A stretch of 40,099 bases of DNA from contig CACWHI010000030.1 of assembly GCA_902760595.1 (NCBI GenBank), positions 1 to 40,099 on the forward strand, written 5' to 3'. A program made the position numbers and the translations under genes. Below are positions 7,272 through 15,520 of the stretch, piece by piece. Within the stretch, counting starts at the first letter, position 1. Each line of letters begins with the position of its first letter. This DNA comes from an uncultured Eubacteriales bacterium (GTDB lineage Bacteria > Bacillota > Clostridia > Christensenellales > Aristaeellaceae). Below the pieces are notes generated by a model. It made no database searches and was not told the DNA's origin. It saw nothing but the letters and a program-made list of their open reading frames with translations.

Positions 7272-8453
7272 ATGGAAAAGAAGATCCGTCTGGGCATCAT
7301 CGGCATCGGCAACATGGGCAGCGGGCACGCCTGCCGGATCGTGGACGGCGAATGCCCCGACTTCGTGCTGACCGCCGTCGCGGATATCAATCCCGCGCGC
7401 AGGGAATGGGCGGTCAAGCGCCTGGGCAGGGACGTGGCTTTCTTTGATACCGCCGAGGCGATGCTGGACAGCGGCCTGATCGACGCCTGCATCGTAGCCA
7501 CGCCGCACTACGCCCACCCCGGGCTGGCGATCGAGTGCATGAAGCGCTCCATCCACGTGCTGGTGGAAAAGCCGGCAGGCGTATACACGAAGCAGGTGCG
7601 CGAGATGAACGCGATGGCCGACCGCCACCCGGAGGTGGTGTTCGCCCTGATGTTCAACCAGCGCACCAACTGCGTCTACCGCAAAATGCGGGAGCTGGTA
7701 AAATCCGGCCGCTTCGGCCGCATCCGCCGCACCAACTGGATCATCACGGACTGGTACCGCCCCCAGGTGTACTACGATTCGGGCGCCTGGCGCGCCACCT
7801 GGGCGGGCGAGGGCGGCGGCGTGCTGCTGAACCAGTGTCCCCACCAGCTGGACCTGTGGCAGTGGATCTGCGGGATGCCCATGAAGGTGGACGCCCACCT
7901 GCGGTTCGGCCAGTGGCACGACATCGAGGTGGAGGACGACGTGACCGCCTACGTGGAATACGAAAACGGCGCCACCGGCGTATTCGTGACGACGACCGGC
8001 GACGCCCACGGCACCAACCGCTTCGAGATCCAGATGGACCGCGCCAGGCTGCTGGTGGAGCACGACCGGCTGTACCTGGAGGAGTTCAGCGTCTCCGAGC
8101 CGGAATGGAGCGCCGCCAACAAGGACCCCTTTGCCAGCATGCCCTCGACAAAGACCCTGGTGGAAACAGACGGTCAGAACCCCCAGCACACCGGCGTTGT
8201 GAACGCCTGGGGCGGAGCGATCCTGCGCGGCGAGCCCCTGGTCGCCGATGGCCGGGAGGGCATCAACGGCCTGACGCTCTCCAACGCCATGCACCTCTCC
8301 GCCTTCCTGGGCAGGGAAGTGACGCTGCCCATCGACGAGGACCTTTATTACGAAGAGCTGATGAAGCGCGTCGCCGTCTCCAGGCACAAGGCTTTCGACC
8401 CATCAAAAGCCATCGTCGCGGACCTGAGCAACACCTACAGCGGAACGCGATGA
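7272..8453 (+). CDS. Gfo/Idh/MocA-family NAD(P)-dependent oxidoreductase
   Basis: The 393-residue protein has an N-terminal Rossmann fold (GIIGIGNMGSGHA, with AVADINPAR as the dinucleotide-binding strand), the family signature VLVEKPAGV near residue 98, and the catalytic-region motif GGGVLLNQCPHQLDLW near residues 180-195. These enzymes oxidise or reduce hydroxyls of sugars, inositols or their derivatives. It is preceded by GAGGAGG and sits 18 bases after the isomerase-like gene, so the two probably act in one catabolic route. It is not close to the WbpB-like oxidoreductase at 11638-12714 of the same superfamily, so it need not belong to polysaccharide synthesis. The substrate is unknown. Confidence 0.88.
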   Translation: MEKKIRLGIIGIGNMGSGHACRIVDGECPDFVLTAVADINPARREWAVKRLGRDVAFFDTAEAMLDSGLIDACIVATPHYAHPGLAIECMKRSIHVLVEKPAGVYTKQVREMNAMADRHPEVVFALMFNQRTNCVYRKMRELVKSGRFGRIRRTNWIITDWYRPQVYYDSGAWRATWAGEGGGVLLNQCPHQLDLWQWICGMPMKVDAHLRFGQWHDIEVEDDVTAYVEYENGATGVFVTTTGDAHGTNRFEIQMDRARLLVEHDRLYLEEFSVSEPEWSAANKDPFASMPSTKTLVETDGQNPQHTGVVNAWGGAILRGEPLVADGREGINGLTLSNAMHLSAFLGREVTLPIDEDLYYEELMKRVAVSRHKAFDPSKAIVADLSNTYSGTR

Positions 8454-8467
8454 CGAATCGAATAGCA

Positions 8468-8498
8468 CAGCCCGGGAGGCAGATGACCTTCCGGGCTG
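8468..8498. terminator. Hairpin between convergent genes
   Basis: A 12-base stem with one mismatch (8468-8479 with 8487-8498, core AGCCCGGG/CCGGGCT) lies between the plus-strand oxidoreductase stop and the minus-strand dehydrogenase stop. Neither side has a good T tract, so termination would be weak. Its position suits a shared terminator for both strands. Confidence 0.5.
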
Positions 8499-8508
8499 CG
8501 TTATCATG

Positions 8509-9837
8509 TTACAGTCTCCAGAACCGCATGCCGGAGGCCTTGAGCTCATCCATACGGTACAGGCTCTTGACATCGATGAGGACCTTTTCCTCATCCGGCA
8601 GCTCGCTTCTGAACAGCTTTTTGAGCTGCATCATGGACATAGAGCGGAACTCGTTATGTCCGACGGCGACGATCACGCAGTCCGCCTTCGGCACATCCTC
8701 CCAGGCGACCAGATCGACCCCGTACTCCCGTTTTGCCACTTCGGCATCCGCCCACGCGTCCGTCACGACCGGCTGAATGTCATATTCCTTCAGACGGCGG
8801 ATGATATCCACCACTTTGCTGTTGCGGGTGTCCGGGCAGTTTTCCTTGAAGGTGATCCCCAGGATGACCACCGTGGCCTTCTTCGGCGCCATACCCGCTT
8901 CGATCATCTCTTTGATCGCGGCGTCCGCGACAAACGCGCCCATGCTGTCATTGACCTTCCTGCCGTTGAGGATGATCTGGCTGTGATAGCCGAGCATCTC
9001 GGCGGCGTTCGTCAGGTAGTACGGATCCACGCCGATGCAGTGTCCGCCGACCAGACCCGGCCGGAAGCCAAGCGCGTTCCACTTGGTGTTCATGCCCGCC
9101 AGCACCTCGTCCGTATCGATCTTCAGCTTGTCGCAGATAATGGCGATCTCGTTCATGAACGCGATATTGATGTCTCGCTGGCTGTTCTCCACGACCTTGA
9201 CCGCCTCGGCCGTCTTGATATCGGATACGGGGAACGTGCCGGCCTTGATCACGATGTCATACACCTTTTTGATCTCGTACGCCGACTCCTCATCCATGCC
9301 GGAAACGATCTTGCGGATGGTGGTCAGCGTATGGACCCGGTCGCCCGGGTTGATGCGTTCCGGGCTGTAGCCGATCTTCCAGTCTACGCCGCACTTGAGT
9401 CCGCTTTCCTTCTCTATGATCGGCACACAGATATCCTCCGTCACGCCGGGGTACACCGTCGACTCGAAAACAACGATGCTCCCGGGCGTCAGGTTCTGGC
9501 CCACCGTCCGCGAAGCGCCCTCCACGGGCCGCAGGTCCGGCGTCGTGTCCGGGTTCACGGGCGTCGGTACGGCCACGATGATGAACCGCGCTTCCTTCAG
9601 CCTGGTCGGGTCCGCCGTAAACTCCACCGTCGTGTTTTTGATCGCTTCGCCGACCTCGTTGGTCGCGTCGATGCCGTTCGCGTATTCATTTACGCGCTTT
9701 TCGTTGATATCAAAACCGATCACCTGCACGTGCTTCGCAAACTCGACCGCAATGGGCATACCCACATAGCCGAGGCCCACCAGCGCCAGCTTTTCCCTGC
9801 CCGTGATGAGGCCCTGATAAATCGTGTTGAATTCCAT
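8509..9837 (-). CDS. UDP-N-acetylhexosamine 6-dehydrogenase (WbpA/TviB-like)
   Basis: This is an NAD-dependent nucleotide-sugar dehydrogenase that oxidises C6 to a uronic acid. It has an N-terminal Rossmann motif (LALVGLGYVGMPIAVEF), the STVYPG and GYSPERINPGD segments, and the active-site GGHCIGVDPYYLT with catalytic C267, followed by a C-terminal domain with GITFKENCPDTRN. The wording around the active site (FRPGLVGGHCIGVDP) resembles TviB and WbpO as I know them, so UDP-GlcNAc or UDP-GalNAc could be the substrate; the neighbouring WbpB/D/E/I set favours UDP-GlcNAc. ATG 9837 has AAGGGG 9 bases upstream; an in-frame ATG at 9855 is the alternative. It is the last gene of the polysaccharide cluster. 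Confidence 0.9.
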   Translation of the reverse strand: MEFNTIYQGLITGREKLALVGLGYVGMPIAVEFAKHVQVIGFDINEKRVNEYANGIDATNEVGEAIKNTTVEFTADPTRLKEARFIIVAVPTPVNPDTTPDLRPVEGASRTVGQNLTPGSIVVFESTVYPGVTEDICVPIIEKESGLKCGVDWKIGYSPERINPGDRVHTLTTIRKIVSGMDEESAYEIKKVYDIVIKAGTFPVSDIKTAEAVKVVENSQRDINIAFMNEIAIICDKLKIDTDEVLAGMNTKWNALGFRPGLVGGHCIGVDPYYLTNAAEMLGYHSQIILNGRKVNDSMGAFVADAAIKEMIEAGMAPKKATVVILGITFKENCPDTRNSKVVDIIRRLKEYDIQPVVTDAWADAEVAKREYGVDLVAWEDVPKADCVIVAVGHNEFRSMSMMQLKKLFRSELPDEEKVLIDVKSLYRMDELKASGMRFWRL

Positions 9838-9909
9838 CCTTCCATACCCCTTCATTTTCTTGAATCATCCCGGCCCTGTCATGTAAATGACGAACGCCGC
9901 GACCGCTGA

Positions 9910-11058
9910 TTATAACACCTTTTTCAGCTCCGAGACCACAAGCTCCACATCCTCCCTGGTCTTATACGGATCAAGCGGCAGGCTGAGGACGGTCGCGCAA
10001 AGCCGCTCGGTGACGGGACAGTCCGCCACGGCGCTGTCGGTCCCCTCAAATGCCCCCTGAAGATGCATGGGCTTCATATAATAGACCATGGACGGTATCC
10101 CGGCGGCCTTCAGGCTGGCCTGTACCGCCTTGCGGTCCACGTTTTCCGGGATCTGCACCGTATACTGCGCCCAGGAGCTGGTGAAGCCTTCCGGGACAGT
10201 CGGCAGGATCAGGGCCGAGTCCTTCAGCCCTTCGGTATACCAGGCGGCGACCCTGTTCACATCAGCCAGCTCATAGTCCGTGAACGCCTTGAACTTCGGC
10301 AGGAGGATAGCGGCCTGCAGGGTATCCAGCCGGCTGTTCTTGCCAAGGCGGATATTGTTGTACTTCGCGTTCGGATCATTGGGATTGCTGGTATCCTTGC
10401 CGTGAACACAGATCGAGCGGATCAGGTCCGCCCACTCGTCGCTGTCGGTAAAAATGGCGCCGCCGTCGCCATAGCAGCCCAGCGGCTTTGCCGGGAAAAA
10501 AGACGTAGTGGAGATGTCGCCAAAGCTGCAGGTCCTCCTGCCGTCCACGCTGCCGCCAAAGCCCTGCGCCGCGTCCTCCAGAAGGAGCAGGCCGTATTTC
10601 TCGCAAACCGCCCGGATCGCCGGATAGTCCGCGGGCAGACCGAACAGATCGACCGCCACGACCGCCCTCGCCTTATACTTTCCTTCCGCCTGGACCTTCC
10701 GGACTGCCGCTTCCAGCTTCACCGCATCCAGGTTATAGGTGCGCGGGTCAACATCCACATAGATCGGCGTCGCGCCTTCATCCGCCGGGCATTCGCCGGA
10801 GGAAAAAAAGGTGAAATCCGGGACGAACACGGCATCCCCTTTGCCGATGCCCCATACCCTCATAGCTATGGTGATGGTGTCGGTCCCGTTCGCGCAGGTG
10901 ACGCAGTGCTTTACGCCCACATACCGGGCCAGCGCCTGCTCCAGCTCCTTTACCTCCGGCCCGGATATAAACCGCGCGGAGGCGGCGACCCGCGTCATCG
11001 CTTCGTCGATCTGGGGCTTCAGCGCTTCATACTGTCTGGATAAATCCCTGAATTGCAT
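9910..11058 (-). CDS. wbpE: DegT/DnrJ/EryC1/StrS aminotransferase (WbpE-like)
   Basis: The 382-residue PLP enzyme carries the sugar aminotransferase hallmarks: HCVTCANGTDTITIA near residue 51, D162 in LLEDAAQGFGG, and the Schiff-base lysine K191 in TTSFFPAKPLGCYGDGG. WbpE transfers an amino group from glutamate to the 3-keto group of UDP-3-keto-GlcNAcA, giving UDP-GlcNAc(3NH2)A. This role is assigned because oxidase (WbpB-like), acetyltransferase (WbpD-like) and epimerase (WbpI-like) genes sit directly upstream in one transcription unit. The start codon abuts the stop of the acetyltransferase (TAAATG), implying translational coupling. The family alone would also fit other 3- or 4-amino sugars. 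Confidence 0.88.
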   Translation of the reverse strand: MQFRDLSRQYEALKPQIDEAMTRVAASARFISGPEVKELEQALARYVGVKHCVTCANGTDTITIAMRVWGIGKGDAVFVPDFTFFSSGECPADEGATPIYVDVDPRTYNLDAVKLEAAVRKVQAEGKYKARAVVAVDLFGLPADYPAIRAVCEKYGLLLLEDAAQGFGGSVDGRRTCSFGDISTTSFFPAKPLGCYGDGGAIFTDSDEWADLIRSICVHGKDTSNPNDPNAKYNNIRLGKNSRLDTLQAAILLPKFKAFTDYELADVNRVAAWYTEGLKDSALILPTVPEGFTSSWAQYTVQIPENVDRKAVQASLKAAGIPSMVYYMKPMHLQGAFEGTDSAVADCPVTERLCATVLSLPLDPYKTREDVELVVSELKKVL

Positions 11059-11625
11059 TTACTTTACTTCCTCCAACCCGTTCGCGGACTCCTTGTAGGT
11101 CCGCCCGCACCTGTTGCAGACCAGATCATCAGAAAGAACGTCGCCACACTCGCACGCCCAGCCCCGGATGCGTGCCGGAACGCCCATCATCAGCGCGTGA
11201 TTCGGAACATCGGTCGTGACGACGGCGCCCGCCGCGATCATCGCCCACTCGCCGATCGTATTGCCGCACACGACCGTGGCATTGGCGCCAATGGAAGCGC
11301 CGCGCCTGACCAGCGTCTTTTTATAGGCCGCCCTGCCCTTAGGGTATTTCGCTCGGGGCGTCAGGTCGTTGGTGAACACGCAGGAGGGGCCGCAGAAGAC
11401 GTCGTCTTCCAGCTCCACGCCCTCATACACGGAAACATTGTTCTGGAGCTTGCAGCCGTTCCCGATCCTGACATTGTTGGACACATTGACGTTCTGGCCG
11501 AGAGAGCAGCGCGCGCCGATCTTCGCCCCGGACTGGATATGGCTGAAGTGCCAGATGACAGTCCCCTCGCCGATCCTGACATCGTCATCAACGACGCTTG
11601 TGGGATGAACAGAATAGTTGCTCAT
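11059..11625 (-). CDS. wbpD: Left-handed beta-helix N-acetyltransferase (WbpD-like)
   Basis: The 188-residue protein is built from hexapeptide repeats (VRIGEGTVIW, AKIGARCSLG, VRIGNGCKL, ASIGANATVVCG). It matches the trimeric acyltransferases that acetylate the 3-amino group of UDP-GlcNAc(3NH2)A using acetyl-CoA. The family also contains dTDP-3-amino-sugar acetyltransferases such as FdtC, but no dTDP-sugar genes are present. The C-terminal tail has four cysteines (CECG...CNRCG) that could form a small zinc ribbon. GAGGAGG sits 6 bases before the ATG. It lies between the WbpB-like and WbpE-like genes, consistent with the di-N-acetylated mannuronic acid pathway. Confidence 0.88.
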   Translation of the reverse strand: MSNYSVHPTSVVDDDVRIGEGTVIWHFSHIQSGAKIGARCSLGQNVNVSNNVRIGNGCKLQNNVSVYEGVELEDDVFCGPSCVFTNDLTPRAKYPKGRAAYKKTLVRRGASIGANATVVCGNTIGEWAMIAAGAVVTTDVPNHALMMGVPARIRGWACECGDVLSDDLVCNRCGRTYKESANGLEEVK

Positions 11626-11637
11626 ACGATCCTCCTC

Positions 11638-12714
11638 TTATTTCTTGTCAAACCTGCCAACGAAATCCATGGTGCTGCACTCCTTCAGCGGCAGCTTCAC
11701 GGGCCGGTGCTCCGCCGCGGACTTGTAGATCGCGAGCACGAGCTCCAGCGCCCGTTTTCCGGCTTCAGCGTTGACCAGCGGCTCCCGGCCGGCCTTGATC
11801 GCCTCGATCACGTCCGCGTACAGCGGCGTGTGGCCAAAGCCATAGATGTTCGGCGGATTCTCCGAAAACCGCTTTTTGACTTCCGCCGGATCGTCGATCT
11901 CATCGGCAAAGCGCCACTCTTCAATAATGTTGTCGCTCGCGCCGGCCGCCTTCGCCGTTCCCTTTTCCCCAAAGATATAAAGGGTTTCTTCCAGGTTTTT
12001 CGGGTAGACGTTGGTGGTGCCTTCGATCAGTCCGTAGGCGCCATTGGAAAATTTCACCAGCGCCATGCCCAGATCCTCCGCTTCCAGGTACGGATGCGCG
12101 AGCTGATCGGTATAAGCCATGACTTCGTCGATTTCGTCGCCCATGAACCAGCGGAGCAGATCGATATTGTGGATGCACTGATTCATCAGGCAGCCGCCGT
12201 CCTGCGCCCAGGTACCGCGCCACGGAGCCTGGTCATAGTAGCCCTTCCCCCGGTTCCAGCGGACATGCGCCGCGCCGTGCGAGAGCCGGCCGAAGCGTCC
12301 GGCCTCCAGGGCCTTGCGCATATACTGTACTGATTTATTGAAACGGTTCTGGTGATTGGCGCAGACGACAATGCCCGCCTCCCTGCCGGCCCGGACGATC
12401 GCGTCGGCATCCGCGATGGAAAGCGCGATCGGCTTCTCGATGATCACGTTGCAGCCGGCCGCGATACAGTCCAGCGCGATGGCGGCATGCTTGCCGGACT
12501 CCGTCGCTATCGCCACCAGGTCGGGCTTTTCCTTTTCCAGCAGCTCCCTGTAATCGGTATACTTGCGGACCGCCTCCAGGTCGAACCACTCAGATTTTTC
12601 CTGCATGGTTTTCGGAACGATATCGCACATGGCGACAAATTCCAGATGGTTGTTTTTTGCGGCCTCAATGTGATTCGGCGAGATGCGGCCGCACCCGATG
12701 AGCGCATACTTCAT
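11638..12714 (-). CDS. wbpB: Gfo/Idh/MocA sugar 3-dehydrogenase (WbpB-like)
   Basis: The 358-residue oxidoreductase has an N-terminal Rossmann motif (YALIGCGRISPNHI), the EKP signature (NVIIEKPIALS) and the catalytic-region motif GGCLMNQCIHNIDLLRWF. WbpB oxidises C3 of UDP-GlcNAcA to the 3-keto sugar that WbpE then aminates. The ATG at 12714 overlaps the stop of the epimerase gene as ATGA and has GGAAAAG upstream, so it is preferred to an in-frame start at 12735. The sequence is clearly distinct from the Gfo/Idh protein at 7272-8453. Confidence 0.88.
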   Translation of the reverse strand: MKYALIGCGRISPNHIEAAKNNHLEFVAMCDIVPKTMQEKSEWFDLEAVRKYTDYRELLEKEKPDLVAIATESGKHAAIALDCIAAGCNVIIEKPIALSIADADAIVRAGREAGIVVCANHQNRFNKSVQYMRKALEAGRFGRLSHGAAHVRWNRGKGYYDQAPWRGTWAQDGGCLMNQCIHNIDLLRWFMGDEIDEVMAYTDQLAHPYLEAEDLGMALVKFSNGAYGLIEGTTNVYPKNLEETLYIFGEKGTAKAAGASDNIIEEWRFADEIDDPAEVKKRFSENPPNIYGFGHTPLYADVIEAIKAGREPLVNAEAGKRALELVLAIYKSAAEHRPVKLPLKECSTMDFVGRFDKK

Positions 12715-13796
12715 GAATGTCTTTTCCTTTCCCACTCCGTGATGATTCTGCAGATCGCCTCGGCGGCATGGCCGTCGCCAAAGGGCTTGTATGAAGGATC
12801 GATGCTCTGCTGCCTGCCGAGCTTATCCAGGATATCTTTATGATCCGCTTTGGCCAGCTGATTCCGGTTGCCGACCATCGTTTCCGGCCAGACCACATAA
12901 TCCAGAACAAATACGCACTGGACCCCCGCGTAAAACGCCTCGCACTGTAATCCGCCGGAATCCGTGACGATTTTTTTCGCGTTCTTTGTCAGATGAACGG
13001 AGTCGGAGTATCCGACCGGCTGTGTCAGAAGGATGTTGGTAAAGCCGTTCTTTCCGACGATCCGCCTGGCCCGCTCATGGTTTCTCGGATGCACCGCATA
13101 GATCGTCGGAGCGTCCAGACTGTTCATGGCCAGCAGGATCTCCGTCAGCGGTTCGTCGCTGTAGGTATTCTCCTGGCGGTGGCAGGTCATGTAATAATAC
13201 TCGGCGGGCACGGTGACCGGATGGCCGTCAAAATCCAGGATATTCGGATGGTCCCACGGCTGATCCGCAAAGTGCAGGAAGCTGTCGTACATGATGTTCC
13301 CGACGCAGTAGGCGCGGTCTCCGAGCCCCTCCCGCTTCAGCTTCTCCAGCGCGTCCTCAGTGGCGCAGAAATCCAGCGCAGCCACATGATCCGTCATGAT
13401 CCGGTTGACCTCCTCCGGACTGTCCAGCGTACCGAGCCGGTTGCCGGCCTCTACGTGGATCACGGGAATATGAAGCTTCACAGCAGCGAGCGCGCCCGCC
13501 AGCGTGGAATTGGTATCCCCATACACCAGCAAAGCGTCCGGCTTCTCGCTGATCAGAATGTCTTCGATCCCCACCAGCATCTTGGCGGTCATCTGTCCGT
13601 GCGTTCCCCCGGAAATACCCAGATTATAGTCCGGCTCCGGGATCCCCATTTCCCTGAAAAAGACCGCGGACATATTGTCGTCAAAATGCTGCCCGGTGTG
13701 AACGAGGATCTCCCGGTGCTCCTTTCTGAGCTGGCGGGAGCCGGCGGCGGCTTTGATGAATTGGGGCCTTGCCCCGACCACGGTTACGATCTTCAC
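12711..13796 (-). CDS. wbpI: Non-hydrolysing UDP-N-acetylhexosamine 2-epimerase (WecB/WbpI-like)
   Basis: The 361-residue protein has the epimerase fold signatures TVVGARPQFIKAAA, VHTGQHFD, VYGDTNSTLAGALAA, HVEAGNR with PEEVNR downstream, and VTDSGGLQCEAFYAG. WecB epimerises UDP-GlcNAc to UDP-ManNAc, while WbpI acts on UDP-GlcNAc(3NAc)A; HVEAGNR in place of the common HVEAGLRT fits the WbpI side as far as I can recall. A GTG at 13796 with GGAAG 8 bases upstream is the likely start, since family members begin with MK-VTVVGARPQFIK; a TTG at 13811 is the alternative. It overlaps the WbpB-like gene by four bases. The 197 bases between it and the flippase gene mark the border between GC-rich and AT-rich halves of the cluster. 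Confidence 0.88.
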   Translation of the reverse strand: MKIVTVVGARPQFIKAAAGSRQLRKEHREILVHTGQHFDDNMSAVFFREMGIPEPDYNLGISGGTHGQMTAKMLVGIEDILISEKPDALLVYGDTNSTLAGALAAVKLHIPVIHVEAGNRLGTLDSPEEVNRIMTDHVAALDFCATEDALEKLKREGLGDRAYCVGNIMYDSFLHFADQPWDHPNILDFDGHPVTVPAEYYYMTCHRQENTYSDEPLTEILLAMNSLDAPTIYAVHPRNHERARRIVGKNGFTNILLTQPVGYSDSVHLTKNAKKIVTDSGGLQCEAFYAGVQCVFVLDYVVWPETMVGNRNQLAKADHKDILDKLGRQQSIDPSYKPFGDGHAAEAICRIITEWERKRHS

Positions 13797-13993
13797 ATTA
13801 ATCACTTCCAATTTTCCTGATTACTCTTGCCGGATTCCTGGCAATCAGGCAGTGTTCTTCTACAAAAGACTTATTGACAACTTTTTGGGACCAGCAATCG
13901 TGTTGCCTACCTATTCTACACCCGGGAAAATCACCGCATTCATTCCGCTACAGTGCTTTTCCCAAAAACCCTTAGCTGAATTAGAGAATGTTT
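13797..13993. other. AT-rich spacer inside the polysaccharide cluster
   Basis: No gene is seen. This is the longest gap within the cluster and falls exactly where composition changes from AT-rich (flippase side) to GC-rich (WbpI side). No convincing promoter or terminator was found. It may be a recombination scar left by exchange of the central genes. Confidence 0.4.
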
Positions 13994-15520
13994 TCACTCA
14001 CAAACATCTCCCTTTGCGTTCAGCAGACTCCATTTTAAAATCAGCTTTTTCCTCATAATAAGAAAATAACCGGCAAACCAAATGCAGCCAAGAAGAATTG
14101 ATTCCCATATACCCCCTATAACCGCTTCTAAATGCAACAAATGCTTAATCCCCCAGAAAACAGCAGCGAAAACTATATTAAGCACTGTGATCCCACCAAG
14201 CCGTTTCCATGGAAATACGCCAGAAAAGCTTACATCCGTTATTACGGAAGTCATTTTCAGCTGAAGAAGCTGAATCAGCAGAATCGCCAGAAATGTCGCG
14301 ATCGCCGGACCGATCATTCCAAACAAATAGTAAAATAACGGATTAAGCAACATATTGAGCAGTAATGAATATATGCTGCACCAGAATATCTTTTTAGTCT
14401 TTCCACAGGCGTTTAACACAATTCCAAAGTATGTGACTCTAAGCAGCAGGTTCAGAGTGTAAACACGGAAAACGCCAACACCTGGCAAATACTTAGCTGA
14501 ATAAAGTATGGTCAATGCCTCTTCCGCAAATACAAAAATGCAGGACACCAGGAAGGCAATCACTATGTAGGATAATTCTGTCGCGTTTCCCCAGAGTTTC
14601 AGTGCTTCTTTTGTTTGACCCCTCTTTATCATTATCGTTAATTGAGGAAGCAATACTGCAGTAATGGAACTAGCTACTATCGTCAGCGGCAATTCCCTGG
14701 CAGCATTTGTATATATGGACATTTGCTCTGTACTCATCAGATATCCGATCATCAGCTTGTCAATCTCAGTATTCAGTGTCCCAACGACTGTAGCCAATCC
14801 AATCGGAATCGAAAAAACAAATATGCTCTTTATCAGAGATTTATTGAATAGTATGCCGATACCGCCGCTTACTCGGTTTGCGATCCCATAAACCGAAAGA
14901 GCAATCAAACAATGCACCCCAACAAATAAGATCATGTATTCAGAAAAGCCCCACCCTGCCCATTTTACAACAAGTATTACGCTTAACGTCAATACACTGA
15001 CCGCCACTTTGTATAGCATCAAAGAATTGGTTTTTTGATAAACTACCAATACATTTTCTACAGAGGATGAAATAATTGAATACCAGGGATAAAGGGCCAG
15101 AAAATAATAAAAGTGCCTGATCGTTGGATTGTGAAAATAGCCCTCTATCAGCGGAATGGATAGGACCAGCACAAATCCGATGACCATGCTCAGAGCTGTG
15201 CTTAATGTGTAATACACAGATAAAAAATGAGCTTTCTCCGCCTGTGTTTCAGCCCGGGCGAGAAAATAATTGATGCTGTTGGGCAGACCAAGCATGAGAA
15301 GCGTTGTAAAAAGATTAATGACCAAAAGAATCTGAGAATATGTGCCATATTCAGAGAGTGTTCTGAATCTTGCCAACAGCATATTCGACACTAACGCAAT
15401 CAAAGTTGTCATGATTTTAGCCGCTGTTAGATGCAGCGCACCTTTTCCGACGGACAGCGATTGCGTTACAGAGCCTGGTTGCTTCCGCTTATCGCCTGTG
15501 GGCGTTTGATTCTCAGCCAT
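13994..15520 (-). CDS. wzx: Oligosaccharide flippase (Wzx/MOP superfamily)
   Basis: The 508-residue protein has about 12-14 membrane segments. It opens with a polar N-terminus and then the flippase-like pattern KGALHLTAAKIMTTLIALV followed by LLARFRTLSEYGTYSQILL and LGLPNSINYFLAR, typical of MOP-family polysaccharide transporters. Wzx proteins move lipid-linked repeat units across the cytoplasmic membrane. GGAG lies 7 bases before the ATG, and the start overlaps the upstream glycosyltransferase stop by 8 bases. The gene is AT-rich compared with the wbp genes that follow it. No Wzy polymerase partner is found in the window. Confidence 0.9.
   Translation of the reverse strand: MAENQTPTGDKRKQPGSVTQSLSVGKGALHLTAAKIMTTLIALVSNMLLARFRTLSEYGTYSQILLVINLFTTLLMLGLPNSINYFLARAETQAEKAHFLSVYYTLSTALSMVIGFVLVLSIPLIEGYFHNPTIRHFYYFLALYPWYSIISSSVENVLVVYQKTNSLMLYKVAVSVLTLSVILVVKWAGWGFSEYMILFVGVHCLIALSVYGIANRVSGGIGILFNKSLIKSIFVFSIPIGLATVVGTLNTEIDKLMIGYLMSTEQMSIYTNAARELPLTIVASSITAVLLPQLTIMIKRGQTKEALKLWGNATELSYIVIAFLVSCIFVFAEEALTILYSAKYLPGVGVFRVYTLNLLLRVTYFGIVLNACGKTKKIFWCSIYSLLLNMLLNPLFYYLFGMIGPAIATFLAILLIQLLQLKMTSVITDVSFSGVFPWKRLGGITVLNIVFAAVFWGIKHLLHLEAVIGGIWESILLGCIWFAGYFLIMRKKLILKWSLLNAKGDVCE

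Noticed and set aside
6453-8387. A 644-codon minus-strand frame over the isomerase and oxidoreductase
   Set aside because: It spans two recognisable plus-strand enzymes and encodes His/Gln/Gly-rich sequence without motifs.
8506-9909. Plus-strand frame opposite the nucleotide-sugar dehydrogenase
   Set aside because: The minus strand carries the full Rossmann fold and catalytic cysteine; the plus frame is a composition artefact.
11053-12333. Plus-strand frame opposite the acetyltransferase and oxidoreductase
   Set aside because: It crosses two well-supported minus-strand genes and has no ribosome site or domain.
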